64,000 nt of DNA from Streptomyces sp. NBC_01591 (lineage in GTDB: Bacteria; Actinomycetota; Actinomycetes; Streptomycetales; Streptomycetaceae). Both the position numbers and the translations under genes were made by a program. Each line of letters opens with the position of its first letter. Positions within the stretch are counted from its first letter, which is position 1. Location: positions 5,332,001 through 5,396,000 of the forward strand of contig NZ_CP109327.1 of the NCBI RefSeq assembly GCF_035918155.1, read 5' to 3'. The notes below the pieces were generated by a model, which had not been told where the DNA came from, did no database searches, and worked only from the letters and a program-made list of their open reading frames with translations. This document shows positions 52,129 to 59,521 of this stretch, piece after piece.

Positions 52129-52467
52129 TTAGATGCGAGTCCTGTTGACGCCGACCTTGAAGATCCCGACGTTGGTGTCGGTCGAGCACTTCGCACTGGA
52201 CGTCTTCCCATTGCCCTTCCTCGGGCCATAGACGAGCCATTGCTTTCCGTGAGGGTCGATGCAGGTGAGCTTCACCTGGGCACCTTCAAGGGGCCAAGGG
52301 AGCATTCCGGTGCACTTTGCATATCCCACGTTGGGAGAGGTTTTTTTGTACCACGTGTCGCAATCGATATCCTGAGTGCCGACTTCAGCTGCCGAGGCGC
52401 TGGGTGCGATAATCAAGGATGCTACTGCGATCGCAGCGCCGAATGCTGAGATGAGTGCCTTCTTCAA
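52129..52467 (-). CDS. Small secreted four-cysteine protein, paralogue A
   Basis: A 112-residue exported protein: Sec signal (KKALISAFGAAIAVASLIIAPSASA) and an ~85-residue mature domain with four cysteines in DCDTWYKKTSPNVGYAKC, KLTCIDPHGKQW and AKCSTDTNVG, fitting two disulfides. It is a clear paralogue of 52800-53123. Third codon positions are richer in A/T than neighbours (AAA, ATA, TCA), suggesting recent acquisition. No known family; possibly an inhibitor or small bacteriocin-like protein, which is a guess. Confidence 0.75.
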   Translation of the reverse strand: MKKALISAFGAAIAVASLIIAPSASAAEVGTQDIDCDTWYKKTSPNVGYAKCTGMLPWPLEGAQVKLTCIDPHGKQWLVYGPRKGNGKTSSAKCSTDTNVGIFKVGVNRTRI

Positions 52468-52642
52468 GGTTGCCCTTCCATGTGTTTCGAAGACCTAGTG
52501 GGCCTGGCTAGTAATGGTTGCGGGCGCTGAGCGCTACAGCCCTCGTGATCACCGGGGTCGAATGCGGTCCGCTTTCTTTCATTGGGTGCCCCAATGAGTG
52601 GTTCGCCTTGCCAGGGAGGTCGCGGTAGCCAGGGAGAGAAAC

Positions 52643-52800
52643 CTGTCCCGTAATCCCTGGCGGGCGTGCGACGACAGCTACGGCACCTCGCTGCGTTGTC
52701 GGAACGCGCGAATACAGTCAGCATTCGTGCGTCCCTCCGCCTTGCGATGCACCGCATCTGACGCCGCACGCCGATCTACCAGGGATTACGGGACAGCCCT
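52643..52800. mobile_element. MITE-like element (copy 3, diverged)
   Basis: Inverted ends CTGTCCCGTAATCCCTGG (52643-52660) and its complement (52779-52796); the outer bases at the left are degenerate. The interior shares CGGCACCTCGC.GCGTTG and TTGCGATGCACCGCA with copy 1. TTAG at its right edge forms the stop codon of 52800-53123. It separates the two secreted paralogues. The rest of the 52468-52799 gap should hold the paralogue A promoter. Confidence 0.75.
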
Positions 52801-53123
52801 TAGCCGCTGTAGCTGACGCCGACCTTCAATACGCCAACATTCGTGTCGGTTGAGCACTTCCCCTTGGAAGTCTCACCGTTCTTCTTCCATGGGCCGTAGG
52901 CGAGCCACTGCTTTCCGTGGGGGTCAATACACGTGATCTTCGCTCGGAACTCGTCGAACCTTGCAATGCTGGTGCAGCGGGCGTTTCCGTAGTTGGGTGA
53001 GCTGTACGTGATCCACGTGTCGCAGTTCCCAACACTGCCGCCGGCGGAGGCGGCTGGTGCGAAACCGAATGACGCGGTCGCGAAAGTGAGAGCGAGACAG
53101 GATGCGGTGAGCGATCTTTTCAC
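52800..53123 (-). CDS. Small secreted four-cysteine protein, paralogue B
   Basis: A 107-residue exported protein: signal peptide (VKRSLTASCLALTFATASFGFAPAASA) and a mature domain with the same cysteine frame as paralogue A (NCDTWITYSSPNYGNARC, KITCIDPHGKQW, GKCSTDTNVG). GTG 53123 follows AAGGGGAA. The TAA stop overlaps the edge of the MITE-like element, so its C-terminus (KVGVSYSG) may have been reset by insertion. Confidence 0.75.
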   Translation of the reverse strand: MKRSLTASCLALTFATASFGFAPAASAGGSVGNCDTWITYSSPNYGNARCTSIARFDEFRAKITCIDPHGKQWLAYGPWKKNGETSKGKCSTDTNVGVLKVGVSYSG

Positions 53124-53731
53124 AGTTCCCCTTTGTGAAAGGGGGTGCAGCGCGACTGCAGGAATCATCCGGAGTTCCCGTTTGGTCGGTCCGGTCGCGC
53201 AGGCAGGATTCTCGGAAAGTTGATTTCTTCTGCTCTGCGCATTCAGGATGATTGGCGCTGCGACACCCCGACTTGATCAGCTGGCGATCGATTTATATCA
53301 ACACTTTGCCGTTCATGGCAAGAAACTTTACCTTCGCATACTTGTGGCATCTGCGGAATTTAGAATTCCGATTTCCCTGCCCACTCGGGTTTCGAAACGC
53401 ATAGGGTTCGGCGGTTCGCCCGTGATGTCCTCGGTCGGCCGGGAGTGCGCCCCGCGGTGACATGCGGTGGCCGGGCGGACCTTGAGTGCCGTACCCCTGT
53501 CCTGGTCGGCTGATCAGTATCTTCCACGCAACGGGGTACCTTGTCGTCGAGCCGTTCATCGTCTCCGTGTAACTCGATGGCAACCACCTGTAGCCGGGCA
53601 GGTCGTCCCTCGTACGCGACGATCCGATAACGGCTTCCGTACAGGGCTTTATCTGACATCTACGCGCGTTACGATCGCCGCGAAACCAGCGCCGGAAGAG
53701 GCGCTTCGGTCAGGTTTGAAGGAGCCTTCCC
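53124..53731. other. Intergenic region before the BMP lipoprotein gene, AT-rich in part
   Basis: A 608-bp stretch. Positions 53220-53400 are unusually AT-rich for this genome (ATTTATATCAACAC, GGAATTTAGAATTCC). A weak minus-strand reading frame of about 100 codons (from 53659, SRYRIVAYEGRPARLQVVAIELHGD) contains a TTA codon and has no recognisable domain; it could be a degraded gene. The operator-like site at 53660-53671 lies near the right end. Confidence 0.5.
53660..53671. promoter_or_regulatory. Nucleoside-regulon operator candidate, site 1
   Basis: CTACGCGCGTTA, an imperfect version of the CTAYGCGCGTAG palindrome, about 60 bp before the BMP lipoprotein start. Matching sites lie before the ABC ATPase (54968) and deoA (59456). 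Confidence 0.45.
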
Positions 53732-54781
53732 TTGCGCCGGATCACCCGGATTGCCACCGTGGGCCTTGTGTCCACGGCGCTCGCGCTCAGTGCCACGGCC
53801 TGTGGCAGTAAGACGTCGTCGGATGCGGGTTCCGACTCCAAGGAAGCCAAGACGGCCATCGCGTACGACGTCGGTGGACGCGGCGACCAGTCGTTCAACG
53901 ACGCCGCCTACGCCGGTCTGGCCAAGGCCGAGAAGGAACTCGGCTTCAAGGGCACCGAGGCCGAGCCGTCGGACGGCGAGGCGGACGCCGACAAGGTGCA
54001 GCGTCTCACCACGCTGGCCCGCGCCGGCAACAACCCGGTGATCGGCGTCGGCTTCGCGTACGCGCCCGCCATCAAGAAGGTCGCGGCGAAGTTCCCGAAG
54101 ACCACCTTCGGCATCATCGACGACGCCTCGGTGACCGACAAGAACGTCGCCAACATGGTCTTCAACGAGGAGCAGGGCTCGTACCTCGCCGGCGTCGCGG
54201 CGGCCAAGGTGACCAAGTCCAAGACGGTCGGCTTCATCGGCGGTGTGGAGACCCCGCTGATCAAGAAGTTCCAGGCGGGCTTCGAGCAGGGCGTGAAGGA
54301 CACCGACCCGTCGGTGAAGGTCCTGTCGCAGTACCTGACCCAGCCGCCGAACTTCGACGGCTTCTCCAAGCCCGACCTCGGCAAGGCCGCCGCCCAGGGG
54401 CAGCTCGACAAGAAGGCCGACGTCATCTACGCGGCGGCCGGTCTGGCCGGATCCGGGTCCATCGAGGCCACCGCCAAGGCGGGCAAGTGGGCCATCGGCG
54501 TCGACTCCGACCAGTACAACCAGAAGGGCCTGGCCGCCTACAAGGGCCAGATCCTGACCTCGGTCACCAAGGACGTCGCGGACTCCGTCTTCAACCTGAT
54601 CCAGTCGGTCAAGGACGGCAAGCCGCAGTCCGGTGAGGTCCGCTACGGCCTGGACAAGGACGGCGTCGGCCTGGCCGACTCCAACCCGGCCTTCACCAAG
54701 ATGACCGACGTCATCGCCGCTGTCGACAAGGCGAAGAAGGCCATCATCGACGGCAAGGTCACCGTCAAGACCACCCCGTAA
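53732..54781 (+). CDS. BMP family nucleoside-binding lipoprotein
   Basis: A 349-residue solute-binding lipoprotein with lipobox LSATAC-G and a Bmp/PnrA fold: IAYDVGGRGDQSFNDAAYAGL, IGVGFAYAPAIKKVA, FGIIDDASVTDKNVANMVFNEEQGSYLAG, YAAAGLAGSGSIEAT, IGVDSDQYN. It should deliver purine or pyrimidine nucleosides to the ABC transporter encoded next. TTG 53732 follows GAAGGAG at good spacing. A hairpin (54826-54856) separates it from the ATPase gene. Confidence 0.93.
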   Translation: MRRITRIATVGLVSTALALSATACGSKTSSDAGSDSKEAKTAIAYDVGGRGDQSFNDAAYAGLAKAEKELGFKGTEAEPSDGEADADKVQRLTTLARAGNNPVIGVGFAYAPAIKKVAAKFPKTTFGIIDDASVTDKNVANMVFNEEQGSYLAGVAAAKVTKSKTVGFIGGVETPLIKKFQAGFEQGVKDTDPSVKVLSQYLTQPPNFDGFSKPDLGKAAAQGQLDKKADVIYAAAGLAGSGSIEATAKAGKWAIGVDSDQYNQKGLAAYKGQILTSVTKDVADSVFNLIQSVKDGKPQSGEVRYGLDKDGVGLADSNPAFTKMTDVIAAVDKAKKAIIDGKVTVKTTP

Positions 54782-54825
54782 CGGCACCTGCGTCACAGCA
54801 ACTGCCGTACGGCTGGTTCCCCAGG

Positions 54826-54856
54826 GCCCGGAGCGCACCTTGTTGCTGCTCCGGGC
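54826..54856 (+). terminator. Hairpin after the BMP lipoprotein gene
   Basis: Arms GCCCGGAGC (54826-54834) and GCTCCGGGC (54848-54856). Probably attenuates readthrough so that the binding protein is made in excess of the transporter. Confidence 0.6.
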
Positions 54857-54967
54857 TCACGGGGTGTCCGTCCGAGAAGTTCCGCCCGTCACAGCGTCTC
54901 TCCAGCACGGGGCCGACCCCGGTCTCCCGCCATGTGCTGTGCATATGCGCCTTACGATTCGGTAGCA

Positions 54968-54979
54968 CTACGCGTGTAG
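54968..54979. promoter_or_regulatory. Nucleoside-regulon operator candidate, site 2
   Basis: CTACGCGTGTAG, near-palindromic, about 86 bp before the ABC ATPase start. Confidence 0.5.
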
Positions 54980-55053
54980 ACAGCCCTCCGGCGCGATAAC
55001 TTCACCCCGCCCCTGCCCCTCCGCCCCCGCTCCTGTCCGGCCAAGGAGAGTGC

Positions 55054-56616
55054 GTCATCAACGCGTCCAGCCCCCCCGCCGTAGAACTGCACGGCATCAC
55101 CAAGCGTTTCCCCGGTGTCGTTGCCAACCGGGACATCGACATCACCATTCGCAAGGGCACGGTTCACGCCCTCGTCGGTGAGAACGGTGCCGGCAAGTCC
55201 ACACTGATGAAGATCCTCTACGGCATGCAGAAGCCGGACGAGGGCACCATCGCGATCAACGGGACCGAGGTCGCGTTCGGCAGCCCGGCCGACGCCATCG
55301 ACCGCGGCATCGGCATGGTGCACCAGCACTTCATGCTCGCCGACAACTTCACCGTCCTGGAGAACGTGGTTCTCGGCGGCGAGAAGCTGCACGGCATCGG
55401 CTCCGCCGCACGCAAGAAGATCATGGAGATCTCGGACGCGTACGGTCTGGGGGTCCGGCCCGACGCCCTCGTCGAGGACCTCGGTGTCGCCGACCGGCAG
55501 CGCGTGGAGATCCTCAAGGTCCTCTACCGGGGCGCGCGCATCCTGATCCTGGACGAACCGACCGCCGTGCTTGTGCCGCAGGAGGTCGACGCGCTCTTCG
55601 ACAACCTGCGCGAGCTCAAGGCGGAGGGCCTCACCGTCATCTTCATCTCGCACAAGCTGGGCGAGGTCCTGTCGGTCGCCGACGACATCACGGTGATCCG
55701 CCGCGGCACGACGGTCGGCACCGCGGACCCGGCCGACATCACCACCAAGCAGCTCGCCGAGCTGATGGTCGGCAGCGAACTGCCCTCTCCCGAGACCCGT
55801 GAGTCCACGGTGACGGACATCCCGATGCTGCGCATCGAGAACCTCGCGCTCACCGTGACCGATCCGGACGGTGCGGTGCGTGACGTGCTGGCCGGCATCG
55901 ACCTCACCATCCACAAGGGCGAGGTGCTGGGCATCGCCGGTGTGGAGGGCAACGGCCAGACCGAGCTGATCGAGGCTCTGATCGGCATGAGGAACCCCGA
56001 CGGCGGAGTGATCACCCTCGACGGCGACGACATCTCGCACGTTCCCACGCGCAAGCGGCGCGAGAGCGGCATCGGCTACATCCCGGAGGACCGTCACCGG
56101 CACGGCATGCTGCTGGAGGCGTCCCTCTGGGAGAACCGGATCCTCGGTCACGTCACGGAACGGCCCAACAGCCGGGGCGGGCTGCTGGACATCAAGGCGG
56201 CCCGCGCCGACACCGAGCGGATCGTCCGCGAGTACGACGTCCGCACCCCTGGCATCGAGGTCACCGCGGCCTCCCTCTCCGGCGGCAACCAGCAGAAGCT
56301 GATCGTCGGCCGCGAGATGAGCCACGACCCGAAGCTCCTGATCGCCGCGCACCCCACCCGCGGCGTGGACGTCGGCGCGCAGGCGCAGATCTGGGACCAG
56401 ATCCGCGAGGCGCGCCGCGAGGGCCTCGCCGTCCTGCTCATCTCGGCGGACCTGGACGAGCTGATCGGGCTCTCCGACACCCTGCGCGTCATGTACCGCG
56501 GTCGGCTGGTCGCCGACGCCGACCCCGGCACCATCACCCCGGAGGAACTGGGCTCGGCCATGACCGGCGCCGCCACCGGTCATCTCGAGGCAGCACCGGA
56601 GGACGAGGACCGATGA
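55054..56616 (+). CDS. Nucleoside ABC transporter ATP-binding protein (two ABC domains); start codon non-canonical
   Basis: A ~520-residue ATPase of the NupA/YufO type. Domain 1: AVELHGITKRFPGVVANRDI, Walker A GENGAGKST, degenerate signature LGVADRQRVEILK, Walker B ILILDEPTA. Domain 2: Walker A-like GVEGNGQTEL, signature LSGGNQQKL, degenerate Walker B LLIAAHPTRG. Domain 1 begins well before the first ATG (55207), which would delete Walker A. The frame opens after TAA 54997-54999 and has no usual start near the AAGGAGA at 55043-55049; GTC 55054 or ATC 55057 is correctly spaced. Its stop overlaps the permease start (ATGA). Confidence 0.88.
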   Translation, partial: VINASSPPAVELHGITKRFPGVVANRDIDITIRKGTVHALVGENGAGKSTLMKILYGMQKPDEGTIAINGTEVAFGSPADAIDRGIGMVHQHFMLADNFTVLENVVLGGEKLHGIGSAARKKIMEISDAYGLGVRPDALVEDLGVADRQRVEILKVLYRGARILILDEPTAVLVPQEVDALFDNLRELKAEGLTVIFISHKLGEVLSVADDITVIRRGTTVGTADPADITTKQLAELMVGSELPSPETRESTVTDIPMLRIENLALTVTDPDGAVRDVLAGIDLTIHKGEVLGIAGVEGNGQTELIEALIGMRNPDGGVITLDGDDISHVPTRKRRESGIGYIPEDRHRHGMLLEASLWENRILGHVTERPNSRGGLLDIKAARADTERIVREYDVRTPGIEVTAASLSGGNQQKLIVGREMSHDPKLLIAAHPTRGVDVGAQAQIWDQIREARREGLAVLLISADLDELIGLSDTLRVMYRGRLVADADPGTITPEELGSAMTGAATGHLEAAPEDEDR

Positions 56617-57731
56617 AGAAATTCGACAAGGACCGGCTGATCCTGGGCTTCGCCGGCCCCGTTCTCGCCCTGGTCGTCGCCTTCGCGCTCACCACCGCGG
56701 TGCTGCTCGCCTCGGGCAAGAACCCGTTCGAGCCGTATCGGCTGATGTTCGACTCGGCGGCGTACGTCGACGTGCAGGTGCTGATCATCAACCAGGCGGG
56801 TACGTACTACCTCGCCGCCCTCGCGGTCGCCATCGGCTTCCGGATGAACCTCTTCAACATCGGTGTCGACGGCCAGTACCGGCTCGCCGCGATGATGGCC
56901 GCGCTGGTCGGCGCGAACGTCGACCTGCCGGGACCGCTGCAGATCGCGCTGATCGTGATCGTCGCGATGCTCGTCGGCGCCTTCTGGGCGGGGATCGCCG
57001 GCTTCCTCAAGACCACCCGGGGGGTCAGCGAGGTCGTTTCGACGATCATGCTCAACTCCATCGCGACCGCGTTGGTCGCCTGGCTGATCCTGCCGAAGAA
57101 CTTCGGCGTGCAGCCCGCCGGCTCCAACAACCTGACCACCGGCGACATCCCGGAGTCCGCCTGGTTCCCCGGCCTGTCCATGGGCGCGGAGGCGGGGGAG
57201 ATCTACGGGTTCACCTTCGTCGCGGCCGCCTGCGGCGTCGTCTACTGGTTCGTCCTGAACCGCACCCGCTTCGGTTTCGACCTGCGGGCCACGGGTGAGA
57301 GCGAGAGCGCCGCCCAGGCATCCGGTGTGGACGCCAAGAAGATGATCCTCACCTCGATGCTGATCTCCGGCGCCGTCGCCGGTCTGGCGGGCATGCCGAC
57401 GCTCCTCGGTGACTCGCACACCTACAGTCTCGACTTCCCGACCGGGATCGGCTTCACCGGCATCACCATCGCCCTGCTCGGCCGGAACAACCCGATCGGC
57501 ATCGCCTTCAGCGCCCTGCTGATCGCCTTCCTGGACAAGACGTCCTCCTCGCTCGACCAGTTCGGGTACGAGAAGGAGATCGCCACGATCATGCAGGGTC
57601 TGATCGTGATCTCGGTCGTCGTCAGCTACGAACTCGTGCGCCGTTACGGAACCCGCCGCCAGCAGCAGAAGGTCGGCGAGGAACTCGCCGCCGGCCATGC
57701 CCTCAAGACCGAGAAGGAGGCCGCACTGTGA
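56613..57731 (+). CDS. Nucleoside ABC transporter permease 1 (BPD_transp_2)
   Basis: A 372-residue permease with about nine helices; family marks include ALAVAIGFRMNLFNIGVDGQYRLAAMMAA, TTRGVSEVVSTIMLNSIA, FDLRATGESESAAQASGVDAKK and NPIGIAFSALLIAFL. It pairs with the second permease. Overlaps are ATGA with the ATPase gene and GTGA with the next permease gene, a tightly coupled operon. Confidence 0.93.
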   Translation: MKKFDKDRLILGFAGPVLALVVAFALTTAVLLASGKNPFEPYRLMFDSAAYVDVQVLIINQAGTYYLAALAVAIGFRMNLFNIGVDGQYRLAAMMAALVGANVDLPGPLQIALIVIVAMLVGAFWAGIAGFLKTTRGVSEVVSTIMLNSIATALVAWLILPKNFGVQPAGSNNLTTGDIPESAWFPGLSMGAEAGEIYGFTFVAAACGVVYWFVLNRTRFGFDLRATGESESAAQASGVDAKKMILTSMLISGAVAGLAGMPTLLGDSHTYSLDFPTGIGFTGITIALLGRNNPIGIAFSALLIAFLDKTSSSLDQFGYEKEIATIMQGLIVISVVVSYELVRRYGTRRQQQKVGEELAAGHALKTEKEAAL

Positions 57732-58993
57732 GCGCAACCCAGGTTTCCGCCGCGAGCGTCGCCCCCAAGAAGGGCGGCGGCCGCCGCAAGCTCACCCTGC
57801 CCGTCATCCTGCTGATCATCGCGGGCGGGCTCGCGCTGGTCTCGCTCGTCCGCCTGATCAGCGGTGCCAACGACGTGACCTCCGTGGGGCAGGTCGCGGG
57901 CGCCCTCGAACTGGCGGTCCCGATCGGCCTCGCCGGACTCGGCGGTCTGTGGGCCGAGCGTGCGGGCGTCGTCAACATCGGTCTCGAAGGCATGATGATC
58001 CTGGGCACCTGGTTCGGTGCCTGGGCCGGGTTCCAGTGGGGCCCGTGGGTGGGTGTCCTGTTCGGCATCGTCGGCGGCGCCCTCGGTGGCCTGCTGCACG
58101 CGATCATCACCGTCACCTTCGGGGTGAACCACATCGTCTCCGGTGTGGCCATCAACATCCTCGCGGTAGGAGTGACCCGCTACCTCTCCAACTTCGCCTT
58201 CGACGGTGTGGAGGGGGGCTCGTCCAAGCAGTCCCCGCGGATCGAGGCGATCGACCGGATCACCATTCCGGGGCTGTCGGACTGGCTTCTCGATCTGCAG
58301 GAGAAGCACTGGTTCTTCGTCTCCGACGTCGCCGGGGTCGTCGGTGGCCTGGTCACCAACCTGTCCTGGCTGACCGTCGTCGCGCTGCTGCTGGTCCCCG
58401 GCACCTGGTGGGTGCTGTGGCGCACCTCGTTCGGCCTGCGGCTGCGCTCCTGCGGCGAGAGCCCGGTCGCCGCCGAGTCGCTCGGCGTCAACGTCTACAA
58501 GTACAAGTACATCGCCGTCGTGGTCTCCGGCGGTCTGGCCGGACTCGCCGGCGCCTTCCTGGCGATCGTCTCCACCGGCATCTACCAGGAGAGCCAGACC
58601 GGTGGCCGCGGTTACATCGGTCTCGCCGCGATGATCTTCGGCAACTGGATGCCCGGTGGGATGGCACTCGGTGCGGGCCTGTTCGGCTTCACCGACAGCC
58701 TCAAGCTGCGCGGCGGTGCCGAGAACGTGCACGCGATGCTTCTGCTGCTCGCGATTCTGCTGGTGGTCGTACTGCTCTGGCAGCTGTACCGGAAGAAGTA
58801 CGTGGCCGCGGTGGTCTCGGCAGCGGTCTCCGCGCTGCTCTTCACCTGGTACGCGCTGACGGACCAGGTGCCGAGCCAGTTCGTCGACGCCGCTCCGTAC
58901 GTCACGACGCTGCTGGTCCTCTCGCTCTCGGCGCAACGCCTGCGCATGCCGAAGGCGGACGGTCTCGTCTACCGCAAGGGCCAGGGCAAGTGA
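57728..58993 (+). CDS. Nucleoside ABC transporter permease 2 (BPD_transp_2)
   Basis: A 421-residue permease with about ten helices: LELAVPIGLAGLGGLWAERAGVVNIGLEGMMILG, VTFGVNHIVSGVAINILAVG, LRLRSCGESPVAAESLGVNVYKYKY, YIGLAAMIFGNWMPGG. A cytoplasmic insert around GGSSKQSPRIEAIDR lies in the middle. GTG 57728 overlaps the previous stop; its own stop overlaps the cytidine deaminase start. Confidence 0.93.
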   Translation: MSATQVSAASVAPKKGGGRRKLTLPVILLIIAGGLALVSLVRLISGANDVTSVGQVAGALELAVPIGLAGLGGLWAERAGVVNIGLEGMMILGTWFGAWAGFQWGPWVGVLFGIVGGALGGLLHAIITVTFGVNHIVSGVAINILAVGVTRYLSNFAFDGVEGGSSKQSPRIEAIDRITIPGLSDWLLDLQEKHWFFVSDVAGVVGGLVTNLSWLTVVALLLVPGTWWVLWRTSFGLRLRSCGESPVAAESLGVNVYKYKYIAVVVSGGLAGLAGAFLAIVSTGIYQESQTGGRGYIGLAAMIFGNWMPGGMALGAGLFGFTDSLKLRGGAENVHAMLLLLAILLVVVLLWQLYRKKYVAAVVSAAVSALLFTWYALTDQVPSQFVDAAPYVTTLLVLSLSAQRLRMPKADGLVYRKGQGK

Positions 58994-59388
58994 CGGCCGC
59001 CGCGGAGGTCGACTGGGCGGCGCTGCGGAGCGCCGCACGGTCCGTGATGACCCGCGCGTACGTCCCGTACTCGCACTACCCGGTCGGCGCCGCGGCGCTC
59101 GTCGACGACGGCCGTACGGTCTCCGGCTGCAACGTCGAGAACGCCTCGTACGGCATCGGGCTGTGCGCCGAGTGCGGCCTGGTCTCCCAGCTTCACGCCA
59201 CCGGGGGCGGCCGGCTCACCCACTTCACCTGCGTGGACGGGGCCGGCGAGATCCTGGTGCCGTGCGGCAGGTGCAGGCAGTTGCTGTACGAGTTCGGCGG
59301 CCCCGAGCTGGTCCTGGAGACGCCCGACGGGCTGCGCACACTCGACGAGATGCTGCCGCAGGCGTTCGGCCCGGACCATCTGAAGTAG
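58990..59388 (+). CDS. cdd: Cytidine deaminase
   Basis: A 132-residue homotetrameric-type deaminase converting cytidine and deoxycytidine to uridines. AYVPYSHYPVGAAALVDDGRTVSGCNVENASYGIGLCAE holds the substrate NxE and catalytic C-A-E; the other zinc cysteines are in VPCGRCRQLL. Co-transcription with the nucleoside transporter indicates salvage of imported cytidine. GTG start overlaps the permease stop (GTGA). Confidence 0.95.
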   Translation: MTAAAEVDWAALRSAARSVMTRAYVPYSHYPVGAAALVDDGRTVSGCNVENASYGIGLCAECGLVSQLHATGGGRLTHFTCVDGAGEILVPCGRCRQLLYEFGGPELVLETPDGLRTLDEMLPQAFGPDHLK

Positions 59389-59411
59389 CGGGCGACCGCA
59401 GCGCGTTCACC

Positions 59412-59440
59412 GTGGCCCTCCCGCACGTCGGGAGGGCCAC
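59412..59440 (+). terminator. Terminator after cdd
   Basis: Perfect 12-bp stem GTGGCCCTCCCG (59412-59423) / complement (59429-59440), 5-nt loop, 24 bp after the cdd stop, ending the transporter operon. Confidence 0.85.
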
Positions 59441-59453
59441 CCCCATCTCCACC

Positions 59454-59469
59454 CTCTATGCGCGTAGAG
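59454..59469. promoter_or_regulatory. Nucleoside-regulon operator candidate, site 3
   Basis: CTCTATGCGCGTAGAG, a 16-bp palindrome with one mismatched pair, 53 bp before the deoA start. It is the best of the three related sites. Confidence 0.6.
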
Positions 59470-59521
59470 TCATTCGGGACTCTTGCGTACCGTACGTACC
59501 GGCCGGAAGGACTCCCAGGAC

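Noticed and set aside
53360..53659. A ~100-codon minus-strand frame upstream of the BMP gene as a real gene
   Set aside because: No ribosome binding site or domain, drift into low-complexity sequence after ~30 residues; kept only as a possible degraded gene.
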